From positions 2,002 to 59,514 of the forward strand of contig NHFT02000001.1 in assembly GCA_002170205.2 (NCBI GenBank): a stretch of DNA of 57,513 nt. Direction: 5' to 3'. Shown here piece after piece: positions 28,455-37,069 of the stretch. The position numbers were made by a program, and so were the translations under genes. The stretch comes from Candidatus Pelagibacter sp. TMED118 (GTDB taxonomy: Bacteria > Pseudomonadota > Alphaproteobacteria > Pelagibacterales > Pelagibacteraceae). The stretch's first letter is position 1; every line of letters starts with the position of its first letter. The notes beneath the pieces were generated by a model that saw nothing but the letters and a program-made list of their open reading frames with translations, made no database searches and was not told the origin of the DNA.

Positions 28455-28556
28455 AAAAATGATATATTTAATTTTTTTTTTTATGGTATTCTAAAACAAT
28501 AAAATAGATAAATGAGAACTTTTCATTAGGCGATTCGGACTATTTTTATACTATTT

Positions 28557-28584
28557 TTGTTCTTTTTTAATAACAATATATAGT
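28557..28584 (+). promoter_or_regulatory. Candidate promoter of the helicase operon
   Basis: TTGTTC (28557-28562) and TATAGT (28579-28584) are separated by 16 bases, with an expected start near 28591, about 25 bases before the helicase ATG. No Shine-Dalgarno is obvious before that ATG. The match is moderate and the region is A+T-rich. Confidence 0.35.
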
Positions 28585-28615
28585 TAAAAATAAATTTTAT
28601 ATACAAAAAGTAGAA

Positions 28616-31096
28616 ATGGAAAAAAATAAAATTACAGCTGTTCTTGGTCCAACTAATACTGGAAAAACCTTCTATGCTATAGAAACAATGTTGGCATTTG
28701 AGAGTGGTATGATTGGATTTCCTCTAAGATTATTGGCTAGAGAAGTTTATGATAAAGTTATAAAGAGAGTGAGTAAAAATCAAGTAGCTCTTATTACTGG
28801 TGAAGAAAAAATAATTCCCCCAAACTCTAAATATTTTTTGTGTACTGTCGAGTCTATGCCAATCGATAAATCTTTAGATTTTGTTGGTATTGATGAAATT
28901 CAAATGTGTTCAGACCCAGAAAGAGGTCATATTTTTACAGATAGACTTTTGAATCTAAGAGGAAGTAAATTAACCATGTTCATGGGATCTAATACGATAA
29001 AAAATTTAATATCGAGTCTAAGAGAAGATGTTGAGTTTATAAATAAAAATAGATTATCAAAACTTTCTTATAGCGGGTATAAAAAAATATCACGTATTGA
29101 ACGTAAGAGTGCCATTATTGCTTTTTCTTCAGAGGATGTTTACGCCATTGCAGAACTAATTAGAAGGCAAAAAGGAGGAGCTGCCATTGTTATGGGATCA
29201 TTGAGTCCGAAAACAAGAAATTCTCAAGTAAGTTTATATCAATCTGGTGATGTTGATTATTTAGTTGCGACAGATGCTATAGGTATGGGAATAAATATGG
29301 ATTTAGATCATGTTTATTTTTCTAATTTAAAGAAGTTTGACGGAAAAAAACTTAGAAGGCTTAATTTATCCGAAATTGGCCAAATTTCTGGTAGAGCTGG
29401 GAGACATTTAAATGACGGTTCATTCGGTATTACAGGAGAGTGTAAAGATATTAATGCAGATGAGGTAGAATCATTAGAGCATCATAAATTTGATGAAATT
29501 AAAACAATTTATTGGAGGAATTCAAACCTAGATTTTAAAAATATAGAAAGATTGATTTTGTCGCTTGATGAAAAGCCCGACAAAATTTGGTTAAGAAAAA
29601 TTAATGAATGTGAAGACGAGAAAGTTTTAAAATACCTTGTAAAATATGAAAAATTAAATATTGGTCATAACGAGTATCAAATTAAACTTTTGTGGGAATG
29701 CTGTCAAATACCTGACTTTGTTAAAAAAACTTATGGACACCATCTTGAAATAGTTAAAAAAGTTTTTGAGTTTTTAAGTAGTAATAAATCAAAGATTTCA
29801 AATCAATATATGAAATCACAATTAAATAATTTAGATAAAATTGATGGTAATATAGATTCAATCTCAAACAGAATCGCAAACGTGAGAACTTGGTCATATG
29901 TTGCAAATAAATCAAATTGGGTAGAAAATCACGATTATTGGATAGAAAGAACGAAATATTTAGAAGATAAATTATCTGATAGACTTCATGAAGAACTAAC
30001 AAAAAGTTTTATTGATAAAAGAGCTAGTGTTTTAGCCAAAGGTTTAAAACAAGATATAACATTTAAAACTAATATAATTGATGATGAGAAAGTAATGATT
30101 AATGACCAGTTTATTGGTAGTTTAAAGGGATTAAAACTTCATTTAGATTTAAAAATTGGAGCTTTAGATGCTGATATTAAATCATTAAAAAAAGCTGCAA
30201 GACAGAATGTTGCTCCAGAAATTCTGCAAAGAATAAATAAAATTATTGAAGATAAAAATCTAATTTTAGACAAAAATTTTAATATTGTTTGGAATAAAAA
30301 TCCAATTGCTAAAATAGTACCTGGAAAGGACTATTTGAGTCCAGATATAAATCTAATTATTGATGATATGATAGAGTTTTCAGACCAAAAAGTGTTGATA
30401 GAATTTCTTAGTGAATGGCTTTCAAATAAAATTTCAGATGATTTAGAGTCACTGTTTAAATTAAAAAATATTAAAAATTCAAATCCTCTGATTAGATCAT
30501 TGGCCTACGTGATATATGAAAATAATGGAGTAGTAAAGAGGGAGGAAATCTCAAGTTTAATTAAAAATTTAAGTAAAGAGGATAAAAAATTACTTAGAGG
30601 ATTGGGTTTAAAATTTGGAAGGTACCACGTTTTTCTATTTAATTTGTTCAAACCACATGCTGTTTCCCTAAGGATTTTACTTTGGAAGATTTTTTATCAA
30701 AAATATTTGAATTTAGAACCGCCTACTTTCGGGCTTAATTTTTTTGAGGATAATAATGCCACAGATAAAACTTTTATGTTAATTTGTGGTTTTGAAAAAT
30801 TCAATAGGTTTTTTGTAAGAATTGACATTTTAGAAAGACTCTTTATCTATATGGTAAATTCTGAATCAGAAAAAAATGAAATTAAAGTAGTTCCCGAAAT
30901 GTTAAACTTATTAGGATGTAGTAAAGAAAAATTTTTAAAACTCATTAAATTAATGAATTATAAATATTTCCAAAAAGAAAATAATACTTTCATTAAGTAT
31001 TCTCCAATCAAGAAAAAGAATAATTTTAAAATTAGAAAAGACAAAACCTTAAAAAACAACCCTTTTGAGATATTAAACCAACTTAATCTAAAATAA
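28616..31096 (+). CDS. SUV3-like superfamily 2 RNA helicase
   Basis: 826 residues. Walker A GPTNTGKT is at 11-18, the DEIQ form of motif II at 93-96, and motif VI QISGRAGRH near 258-266, all as in the Suv3/MgpS helicases. GFPLRLLAREVYDKV after Walker A is specific to this group. The C-terminal 500 residues are Lys/Asn-rich and poorly conserved. In mitochondria Suv3 works with PNPase in RNA decay; alphaproteobacterial homologues probably remodel RNA, which is inference. It heads a run helicase-terB-fdxA-carD with TAATG overlaps. Confidence 0.88.
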   Translation: MEKNKITAVLGPTNTGKTFYAIETMLAFESGMIGFPLRLLAREVYDKVIKRVSKNQVALITGEEKIIPPNSKYFLCTVESMPIDKSLDFVGIDEIQMCSDPERGHIFTDRLLNLRGSKLTMFMGSNTIKNLISSLREDVEFINKNRLSKLSYSGYKKISRIERKSAIIAFSSEDVYAIAELIRRQKGGAAIVMGSLSPKTRNSQVSLYQSGDVDYLVATDAIGMGINMDLDHVYFSNLKKFDGKKLRRLNLSEIGQISGRAGRHLNDGSFGITGECKDINADEVESLEHHKFDEIKTIYWRNSNLDFKNIERLILSLDEKPDKIWLRKINECEDEKVLKYLVKYEKLNIGHNEYQIKLLWECCQIPDFVKKTYGHHLEIVKKVFEFLSSNKSKISNQYMKSQLNNLDKIDGNIDSISNRIANVRTWSYVANKSNWVENHDYWIERTKYLEDKLSDRLHEELTKSFIDKRASVLAKGLKQDITFKTNIIDDEKVMINDQFIGSLKGLKLHLDLKIGALDADIKSLKKAARQNVAPEILQRINKIIEDKNLILDKNFNIVWNKNPIAKIVPGKDYLSPDINLIIDDMIEFSDQKVLIEFLSEWLSNKISDDLESLFKLKNIKNSNPLIRSLAYVIYENNGVVKREEISSLIKNLSKEDKKLLRGLGLKFGRYHVFLFNLFKPHAVSLRILLWKIFYQKYLNLEPPTFGLNFFEDNNATDKTFMLICGFEKFNRFFVRIDILERLFIYMVNSESEKNEIKVVPEMLNLLGCSKEKFLKLIKLMNYKYFQKENNTFIKYSPIKKKNNFKIRKDKTLKNNPFEILNQLNLK

Positions 31097-31518
31097 TGTT
31101 TGATTTTTTAAGAAAAAATAATGAAGAAAAAGTTTTGAGTGATTCTTTTGTAGAAATTGCTTGTTTACTCATCCACGCGTCTAGAATTGATGAAAAATAT
31201 ACTGATACAGAAAAAGATATTATTAAAAAAACTCTTTTAAAATTTGGAGCTAAAGAAAATGAAATACAAATAATAATAAATAAGGCAGAAATTTTAGAAA
31301 AAGACTCCAACCAGATACTAGATTTTACTAAGAATTTAAAAAATGTAGAGCAAGAAAAAAAAATTCTTATTATTGAAGGGTTATGGGAGATTATTTTTTC
31401 GGATGAAAAGTCAGATATGTATGAATCTAATCTAATGAGAAGACTCACAGGACTATTATATTTAGATCCTAAGATTGTTGGTGATATTAAAGAAAATATA
31501 AGATCGAAAAAACTATAA
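31096..31518 (+). CDS. TerB-like protein
   Basis: 140 residues, all-helical and acidic. [31 protein letters not shown] (about 18-48) is the TerB pattern with conserved Asp/Glu that may bind metal, and [17 protein letters not shown] repeats it in the second half. Family members occur far from tellurite resistance operons, and the function here is unknown. Start and stop both overlap neighbours by one base (TAATG at 31094-31098 and 31516-31520), so its translation is tied to the helicase and ferredoxin. Other alphaproteobacteria tend to have an S4-domain RNA-binding protein at this place, from memory. Confidence 0.75.
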   Translation: MFDFLRKNNEEKVLSDSFVEIACLLIHASRIDEKYTDTEKDIIKKTLLKFGAKENEIQIIINKAEILEKDSNQILDFTKNLKNVEQEKKILIIEGLWEIIFSDEKSDMYESNLMRRLTGLLYLDPKIVGDIKENIRSKKL

Positions 31519-31844
31519 TGACCTACATAGTTAATGATAAATGTATTAAATGTAAATTAATGGATTGTGTTGAAGTATGTCCTGTCGATTGTTTTTATGA
31601 AGGCAAAAATATGCTTGTAATTAAACCGGATGAGTGTATAGATTGTGGCGTTTGTGAACCAGAGTGTCCTGTTGATGCTATTGAGCCTGACACTAATGAT
31701 GGAGTTGATAAATGGTTAGAAATAAACAAGAAATATTCAGACGTCTGGCCGAATATATCAGAGAAAAAGGAGCCACCGTCTGATAACGAAAAATTCAAAA
31801 ATGAAAAAAATAAATTTGAAAAGTATTTTAAAGAAAACATTTAA
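31518..31844 (+). CDS. fdxA: Seven-iron ferredoxin (FdxA type)
   Basis: 108 residues. [18 protein letters not shown] (about 9-26) and [15 protein letters not shown] (about 40-54) give the cysteines of one 3Fe-4S and one 4Fe-4S cluster in the FdxA arrangement. The C-terminal 50 residues are charged and loop around the fold in relatives. It is a cytoplasmic electron carrier whose partner is unknown. The last 44 bases also encode the start of carD in another frame. Confidence 0.94.
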   Translation: MTYIVNDKCIKCKLMDCVEVCPVDCFYEGKNMLVIKPDECIDCGVCEPECPVDAIEPDTNDGVDKWLEINKKYSDVWPNISEKKEPPSDNEKFKNEKNKFEKYFKENI

Positions 31845-32640
31845 AAAAAAACCAAAAATCGAAAAAATTAAAAAAAATACTAAAATTAAAAAAAATAAAA
31901 AAATTATAAAGAATGTTGTTACAAAAAAGATTAAGAAAAATATTAAGATACAAAAAACCCAAAAAAATAAATTAGAAGATGCTAAGCAACCGAATTTAAA
32001 ACTCACTAAAAGTAGCACAGATCAAAAACCAGAGATAAAAAAAATAAAAAAACAACCTACAGAAAAAAGAGAATATAAAATTAAAGATTTCGTAGTTTAC
32101 CCAAAACATGGTGTAGGACAAATTACTGAGTTTAAAAAAATTAATATAGGAGGGATTGATGTTGAAACTTATATTTTAAAATTTGAGAAAGATAAGGCTA
32201 ATGGTATGATACCAGTTAATAAACAGTCTCATTTAAGGCCACTTGCAACAATCAATCAGGTGAATAAATGTGTAAGCATTCTAAAAAGCAAACCAAAAAT
32301 TAAAAGATCAATGTGGAGTAGAAGAGCTCAAGAATACGAAGCAAAAATTTCATCTGGAAAAATATATGAACTTGCAGAAGTTGTAAGGGACTTAAATAAA
32401 GGCGATGATCTTATGATAGATCAATCTTACAGTGAAAGACAACTTTTTGAAAAGGCTTACGAGAGATTGATGACAGAATTTCAAATTGTTTTAGGCACAA
32501 ATTTAGAAAATACACAAAAAAAGTTAGACAAAGCATTAAAGAGAAATCAGAGCGTTCAAAATTTGAAGCCAGATTCCATTAAAGATCCTGTAAAAATAGA
32601 AACTTCTGAACAAAGCTCATCTGTTGAGGAAGTAATTTAA
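31801..32640 (+). CDS. carD: CarD-family transcription regulator with Lys-rich N-terminal arm
   Basis: 279 residues. The CarD_CdnL RNA-polymerase-interacting domain starts near residue 93 ([20 protein letters not shown]) and the helical DNA-binding part follows ([38 protein letters not shown]). Typical alphaproteobacterial CarD proteins are about 170 residues. The extra 92 residues at the start are about 40 percent Lys with few acidic residues, like a histone tail. No start codon exists between 31816 and the domain, so the arm appears real. It begins inside fdxA (44-base overlap). CarD stabilises open promoter complexes, often at rRNA genes. Confidence 0.85.
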   Translation: MKKINLKSILKKTFKKKPKIEKIKKNTKIKKNKKIIKNVVTKKIKKNIKIQKTQKNKLEDAKQPNLKLTKSSTDQKPEIKKIKKQPTEKREYKIKDFVVYPKHGVGQITEFKKINIGGIDVETYILKFEKDKANGMIPVNKQSHLRPLATINQVNKCVSILKSKPKIKRSMWSRRAQEYEAKISSGKIYELAEVVRDLNKGDDLMIDQSYSERQLFEKAYERLMTEFQIVLGTNLENTQKKLDKALKRNQSVQNLKPDSIKDPVKIETSEQSSSVEEVI

Positions 32641-32677
32641 AAAAAAACGCTTCCCACGCAAGCGCCATGAGAAGCGT
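32639..32677 (-). terminator. Intrinsic terminator of the 23-residue basic peptide gene
   Basis: A perfect 7-bp stem ACGCTTC (32647-32653) and GAAGCGT (32671-32677) closes a 17-base loop. On the minus strand it is followed directly by nine T (32639-32647). The plus side has no T tract, so it acts for minus-strand transcripts; the T tract reaches the carD stop codon. Confidence 0.75.
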
Positions 32678-32703
32678 AATATTTAAAGAAAAAGAATACT
32701 AAA

Positions 32704-32775
32704 CTATCTTCTTCTTTTTTTCTTAGCTTTTTTAGCTTTCTTTTTCTTTTTAGCTTTTTTTCTTCTTTTAGCCAT
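32704..32775 (-). CDS. 23-residue Lys/Arg/Ala peptide, hypothetical
   Basis: The ORF starts MAKRRKKKAKK and ends AKKKRRR before TAG; it holds 13 Lys, 5 Arg, 4 Ala and the initiator Met only. Its gene has every expression signal: a TTGACA -35 box, a leader hairpin, the Shine-Dalgarno GGGAG six bases before ATG, and an intrinsic terminator. Such composition binds nucleic acid without a fold, as in Hc1-like or HU-tail segments, so an RNA- or DNA-compacting role is plausible; this is inference. It is convergent with carD, whose own arm is Lys-rich. I know no named family for it. Confidence 0.7.
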   Translation of the reverse strand: MAKRRKKAKKKKKAKKAKKKRRR

Positions 32776-32781
32776 TTTTAG

Positions 32782-32786
32782 CTCCC
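32782..32786 (-). promoter_or_regulatory. Shine-Dalgarno of the basic peptide gene
   Basis: GGGAG (within AAGGGAGC on the minus strand) lies six bases before the ATG at 32775. Few genes in this window have so good a site, so it decides that the short ORF is translated. Confidence 0.75.
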
Positions 32787-32793
32787 TTGTTTT

Positions 32794-32813
32794 ACGAATC
32801 ATTATTGATTCGT
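32794..32813 (-). promoter_or_regulatory. Leader hairpin just upstream of the Shine-Dalgarno
   Basis: A perfect 8-bp stem, ACGAATCA and TGATTCGT, with a four-base loop. With the predicted start near 32817 it would form the extreme 5' end of the mRNA, seven bases before the ribosome site. It could protect the transcript from 5' decay, modulate translation, or be a DNA operator. Confidence 0.6.
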
Positions 32814-32823
32814 TGATATATAA

Positions 32824-32852
32824 TTTTTATTTTTTTTAATTAGTTATGTCAA
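32824..32852 (-). promoter_or_regulatory. Promoter of the basic peptide gene
   Basis: A perfect TTGACA (32847-32852) is followed after 17 bases by TAAAAA (32824-32829), matching four of six -10 positions. The start would be near 32817. The rest of the gap to 32962 is plain A/T-rich DNA in which I see nothing else. Confidence 0.5.
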
Positions 32853-32962
32853 ATCTTTAATTAAATTAAAAAATATAAAAAAATTATTTTATTTTAAATG
32901 ATTAAAAACAATTAAAAAAAGTTAAGTAAATTGCGATTAATAAACAACTTTTCATTTTAAAT

Positions 32963-34669
32963 TTAATAAAGTTTTTCAATCGAATTTTTATATTTTTGAA
33001 TAATTTTAAATCTTTTTAGCTTTAGAGTTGGTGTTAACATTCCATTATCAATTGAAAATTTTTCATGAATTAAAAAATATTTTTTTATTTTTTCAATTTT
33101 CGATAAATTATTATTAATTTTTTCTATTTCTTCACTTATTTCATTCTCATTCGATTTATTTTTTTCGTCTGTTAAAACTAATAAAGCAACTAAATATGGT
33201 TTATTGTCACCAAAAACCACTGCTTGTTCAAAATATTTTGAATTTATAATTTCGTTTTCAATTTTTAGAGGACTTATATTGTCACCTCCAGGTGTAATTA
33301 TTATATCTTTTTTTCTATCTGTTATTTTTAAATAATTTTTTTCAAAAACTCCTATATCTCCTGTATACAACCATCCATCTTTTAAAACTTTATTAGTTTC
33401 ATCTAAATTATTCCAATAACCTAACATGACATTTTCCCCTTTAACCAATATCTCACCGTCTTCAGCAATCTTAACCTCATTACCCTTAAATGGAATTCCT
33501 ACTGTTTCGACCCTAATATCATCAATCGGATTACAGCTTACTACTGGGGAAGCTTCAGTAAGCCCATAGCCTTGAAGGGTAGGTAATCCTATAGCATTAA
33601 GAAAATAGCCAACTTCTTTATCCAATGCTCCTCCACCAGATACAAAAGTTTTTAAGGATCCACCAAATTGAGACTTAATTTTTTTTCTAACAATTGTATT
33701 TAAGATACTATTTTGGATTTTTTCAAAAAAATTTAAAGGTATATTTTTATTATTTTTTATACCAAGACTTATTGTTTTATTAATAAGAATTTTTCTAAAT
33801 CCTTTGATTTTTTCAAAATTTGAATTTATTTTTTGATATAAATTTTGATAAAACCTAGGGACAGCAGTCATAATGTCAGGAGAACATTCATTCATATTCT
33901 TTATCAATTTATCAATACTTTCTGCATAAAACACTTGAGCATTTACACTGACTTGAACAAACTGAACTGTATGTTCATATGAGTGAGATAGAGGGAGCCA
34001 GGTAAGAAATTTTGTTTTATTATTTTTTATTAGTGGATTTAAAAGCTCAATTGCACCTTCACAATTATTTAAAATTCCACCATGAGTTAACATTACACCC
34101 TTAGGGTTGCCCTGCGTACCTGAGGTGTATATTATACAAGCTATATCCTTTCTGCCCAAAGATGATTTTGAATTTAAATTATTTAATTCAGATTTAGATA
34201 TTAATTCATTTATATTTATATAAATTTTAGGGTCTACATTTTCTAGTTTTTCAAAAGAAAAAATTTTTTTGATAAATGTTTTATTTTTAATTATATTTTT
34301 TACTTTATTGAATTGTTTATTGTCTGAAACAAATATAATAGAAGGTTTACAGTCATTAATAATATATTCATAGTCTTTTTCTATGTAGGTTGTGTAAGCA
34401 GGAACAGTGATGGAATTTGAAAGCATTATAGATAAATCAGAAATAAACCACTCAGGTCTATTTTCAGATATAAGCAAACATCTGTCACCTTTTTTTACAA
34501 ACTTATACAATTCATTAGAGAGAAGATTTATAAAATTAAATACTTCTGACCAACTATATTCTTTTCTCGGTTCCTTTAGATTTGTAAGTAAAATTTGACT
34601 CTTGTCCTTTTGTTGAGAGTATCTCTCAAAAAAAAGCTGATTTAAGTTACTGATATTTTTTAAATTCAT
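32963..34669 (-). CDS. Long-chain acyl-CoA synthetase (AMP-binding)
   Basis: 568 residues. IACIIYTSGTQGNPKGVMLTHGG (about 175-197) is the AMP-binding P-loop, GYGLTEASPV (about 367-376) and GWLYTGDIG (about 425-433) are the A5 and A7 motifs, and KDIIITPGGDNISP is A8. It is close in layout to FadD15/LACS-type enzymes with a short C-terminal domain. It activates fatty acids with ATP and CoA, probably at the membrane. Its ATG lies only seven bases after the 3' end of tRNA-Leu on the same strand, with no Shine-Dalgarno, so the mRNA may be released by tRNA processing. Confidence 0.88.
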   Translation of the reverse strand: MNLKNISNLNQLFFERYSQQKDKSQILLTNLKEPRKEYSWSEVFNFINLLSNELYKFVKKGDRCLLISENRPEWFISDLSIMLSNSITVPAYTTYIEKDYEYIINDCKPSIIFVSDNKQFNKVKNIIKNKTFIKKIFSFEKLENVDPKIYININELISKSELNNLNSKSSLGRKDIACIIYTSGTQGNPKGVMLTHGGILNNCEGAIELLNPLIKNNKTKFLTWLPLSHSYEHTVQFVQVSVNAQVFYAESIDKLIKNMNECSPDIMTAVPRFYQNLYQKINSNFEKIKGFRKILINKTISLGIKNNKNIPLNFFEKIQNSILNTIVRKKIKSQFGGSLKTFVSGGGALDKEVGYFLNAIGLPTLQGYGLTEASPVVSCNPIDDIRVETVGIPFKGNEVKIAEDGEILVKGENVMLGYWNNLDETNKVLKDGWLYTGDIGVFEKNYLKITDRKKDIIITPGGDNISPLKIENEIINSKYFEQAVVFGDNKPYLVALLVLTDEKNKSNENEISEEIEKINNNLSKIEKIKKYFLIHEKFSIDNGMLTPTLKLKRFKIIQKYKNSIEKLY

Positions 34670-34676
34670 AATTGCT

Positions 34677-34763
34677 TGGTGGGCAAAGAGAGAATCGAAC
34701 TCTCACAGTATTGCTACTATTGGATTTTGAGTCCAACGCGTCTACCATTTCCGCCATTCGCCC
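34677..34763 (-). tRNA. tRNA-Leu (CAA anticodon) with encoded CCA
   Basis: 87 bases, class II with a long variable arm. The acceptor stem GGGCGAA pairs with TTTGCCC (one G-T), then discriminator A and encoded CCA. The anticodon stem TTGGA/TCCAA closes the loop CTCAAAA, giving CAA, which reads UUG. GGTTCGATTC-type T arm (here AGTTCGATTCTC). The acyl-CoA synthetase gene follows on the same strand seven bases after the CCA. Confidence 0.95.
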
Positions 34764-34828
34764 GCATATTAAACATATTAATATTTAATTTAAATAGTAT
34801 AAAAAGAACACCAAAAATAAAAGTAAAT

Positions 34829-35440
34829 ATGTTTAAAGAACTCTATAGTAAGACTATTAAATTGGCTGGTCATAAAAGTTCAAAATTAATACTTGGAATT
34901 GTATCATTCATAGAGAGTTTTATTTTTCCAATACCGCCAGATGTTTTAATTATACCGATGACTTTATCAAAAAAGAAGGATTGGCTTAAAATAGCAACTA
35001 TTGCATGTGTAGGGTCTGTTTTTGGTGCAATATTAGGATATTTAATTGGTTTAGTTTTTTTTAATGAAATTGGTATAAAAATTTTTGAATTATACGGTGT
35101 AGATAATACATCTTTTTTAAAAGAAAAAGTTTCATCGGAGGGTGGTGAGTTAGCTTGGATTGCTCTTTTAGCAATCGCTGGTTTTACTCCTGTTCCATTT
35201 AAACTTCTAACGATAACGAGTGGATTTGTGGGTTTCAATATTTTTTATTTTATCATAGTTGCCACCCTTACTAGAGGTACAAGATTTTTTTTAATTTCTT
35301 TTTTAATAGGTAAATTTGGTCCAGCAATGGGAAAATTACTTAAAGAAAGAATGTTTAAAGTGTCTATAATATTTACATTAGTAATCTTAGTTGTTGCTTA
35401 CTTAATCTATAAATTTTTGGAAGGCTTTATTATCTTATGA
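34829..35440 (+). CDS. VTT-domain membrane protein (YqaA/DedA-like)
   Basis: 203 residues from the ATG at 34829; a longer frame through the tRNA-Leu is rejected. IESFIFPIPPDVLIIPM (about 29-45) and ALLAIAGFTPVPFKLLTITSG (about 111-131) are the two re-entrant halves of the VTT/SNARE-associated domain, with Pro pairs and Lys/Arg in the second half (TLTRGTRFFL). Members are lipid scramblases or flippases at the inner membrane; some move undecaprenyl phosphate or phosphatidylethanolamine. It overlaps dsbB by four bases (ATGA), heading a small envelope operon with dsbB and coq7. Confidence 0.85.
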   Translation: MFKELYSKTIKLAGHKSSKLILGIVSFIESFIFPIPPDVLIIPMTLSKKKDWLKIATIACVGSVFGAILGYLIGLVFFNEIGIKIFELYGVDNTSFLKEKVSSEGGELAWIALLAIAGFTPVPFKLLTITSGFVGFNIFYFIIVATLTRGTRFFLISFLIGKFGPAMGKLLKERMFKVSIIFTLVILVVAYLIYKFLEGFIIL

Positions 35441-35919
35441 TTAAGAAATATCTAAATGCAAAAAAATTTTTTTTTTTAATTTTTTTAATCAGTTCTGTCT
35501 CTTTATTAGCTGCTATTTATATTGAATATATTTTAAGTATTCGCCCGTGCAAGCTATGTATCTATCAACGAATACCATATATTTTATCAATCTTCGTTTG
35601 CTTTTTTGGATATAATTTAAGCAATAAAACTATTCCTTTTCTGGTTTTAATAAGTTTGTTTTTTTTTAACTCTCTTCTCTCTGGTTATCACTTAGGTATT
35701 GAAAATTTAGTTTTCCCAGAATTTAGTGGATGCAAGAATGACAGTATGGATATCCAAGATAAAGATCAATTATTGAATGCTTTAAAAGACATAAATATTT
35801 CGTGTAAAGATGTTATTTTTAAGATATTTGGTTTATCCCTTGCGACGATTAATTTTATGATTTCATTGACTATAATAGCACTTGGAATAGTCTCCATGTT
35901 ATATGCAAAAAACAAATAA
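35437..35919 (+). CDS. dsbB: Disulfide bond formation protein B
   Basis: 160 residues with four membrane helices. The first periplasmic cysteine pair is CKLC (about 37-40) after YILSIRP, followed by QR, the ubiquinone-facing block; the second pair is Cys near 99 (EFSGCKND) and Cys near 123 (ISCKDV). DsbB passes electrons from DsbA to ubiquinone. It overlaps coq7 by 17 bases, placing a ubiquinone user beside a ubiquinone synthesis gene. No dsbA is in the window; a TlpA-like thioredoxin gene lies at 37746. Confidence 0.9.
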   Translation: MIKKYLNAKKFFFLIFLISSVSLLAAIYIEYILSIRPCKLCIYQRIPYILSIFVCFFGYNLSNKTIPFLVLISLFFFNSLLSGYHLGIENLVFPEFSGCKNDSMDIQDKDQLLNALKDINISCKDVIFKIFGLSLATINFMISLTIIALGIVSMLYAKNK

Positions 35920-36436
35920 GAAAAAGTTAGAAGAGTTTATTAGAGTAGATCATGCTGGTGAAAGGGGTGCTATTAAGATTTATGAGGGGCAATTGTTAGC
36001 TCTTAATACAATATATAAGGACGATAATTTAAAAGAGACAATTGAAGAAATGAGAGAGCATGAAAGAGAGCATTGTGAATATTTTGAAAACGAAATTAAA
36101 AGGAGAGAAATTAAACCAACTAAATTTTTACCCCTATGGGACTTATTGGGTGTTGGGTTAGGTTTTGGCACTACATTATTGGGCAAAAAAGCAGCGATGT
36201 TATGTACGGCATCCGTAGAGGAAGTTATAGACAAACATTATCAAGATCAAATAAATCAGATTAAAGATGATGAAAAAGATCTAAGAGATAAAATTATAAA
36301 ATTTAGAGAAGATGAATTGCATCACAAAGATATTGCATATGAAAAAGGCGCATCTAAAGAGGGTTTTTACTCTATTTTGGATAAACTAATTAAAACAGGT
36401 TCAAAAATTGCAATTAATATTTCAGAAAAAATATAA
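35903..36436 (+). CDS. coq7: Demethoxyubiquinone hydroxylase (Coq7/UbiF-type)
   Basis: 177 residues. The di-iron ligands are visible: Glu in DHAGERGAIKIYEGQ (about 14-28), E-x2-H in EMREHEREHCEYF (about 49-61), then Glu in TASVEEVIDKHY and E-x2-H in EDELHHKD near 136-143. It hydroxylates C6 of the ubiquinone ring. The protein is short, as in alphaproteobacteria, and lacks a transit sequence. It ends directly against the HNH gene on the other strand, whose stop begins at the next base. Confidence 0.95.
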   Translation: MQKTNKKKLEEFIRVDHAGERGAIKIYEGQLLALNTIYKDDNLKETIEEMREHEREHCEYFENEIKRREIKPTKFLPLWDLLGVGLGFGTTLLGKKAAMLCTASVEEVIDKHYQDQINQIKDDEKDLRDKIIKFREDELHHKDIAYEKGASKEGFYSILDKLIKTGSKIAINISEKI

Positions 36437-37006
36437 TTATGGTTCAAGTTCAACATCCCAATATAAATAGTCCATCCAACTTTTATGTAAAAAATTTGGA
36501 GGAAAATTTTTACCGTTTCTATGTAAATCTTCAGTACTAGGTCTAAATGGTTTTTGACTTAGAATCATGCCTGAGTTTTCGTAAAGTCTCCCACCTTTTT
36601 TAACATTGCAGCTGGAACATGCAGTTACAACATTATCCCAATCTGTTTTTCCACCCTTTGACCTAGGTAATAAATGATCAAAGGTTAATTCATTATTACT
36701 ACCACAGTAAACACAACTAAACTTATCCCTTAAAAATACGTTAAATCTCGTGAAATTAGGATTTGATAATGGTTTTACAAATGCTTTTAAAGCAATTACA
36801 CTTGGAAGCTTCATATTAAACGAAGGGCTCCTAATAACTCTATCGTAATAACTCACAATAGACACTCGATCTAAATAAACAGACTTAATAGAGTCCTGCC
36901 AACTCCACAACGACAATGGATAGTAGCTAAGAGGCCTATAATCTGCATTAAGTACTAATGCAGGACATTTTTCCAAAGACAAGCTTTGATCTAATGATGA
37001 ATTCAT
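36437..37006 (-). CDS. HNH endonuclease family protein
   Basis: 189 residues. CVYCGSNNELTFDHLLPRSKGGKTDWDNVVTAC is the HNH core near 96-128, with the zinc pairs CVYC and CSSC and the catalytic DHLLPRSKGG. The N-terminal CPALVLNADYRPLSYYPLSLWSWQDSI is typical of a widespread stand-alone HNH family, encoded by core genes rather than phage. It may act in DNA repair or recombination, but that is not established. No mobile-element signs surround it. Confidence 0.88.
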   Translation of the reverse strand: MNSSLDQSLSLEKCPALVLNADYRPLSYYPLSLWSWQDSIKSVYLDRVSIVSYYDRVIRSPSFNMKLPSVIALKAFVKPLSNPNFTRFNVFLRDKFSCVYCGSNNELTFDHLLPRSKGGKTDWDNVVTACSSCNVKKGGRLYENSGMILSQKPFRPSTEDLHRNGKNFPPNFLHKSWMDYLYWDVELEP

Positions 37007-37069
37007 ATAAAAGACTAACCTAAATAAATTAATAATTCAATGTTACAAATTAAAAAAAGTTTAATTATA

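Noticed and set aside
34676..34828. N-terminal extension of the VTT protein across the tRNA-Leu antisense strand
   Set aside because: It encodes tRNA antisense sequence with no family likeness; the ATG at 34829 is the natural start.
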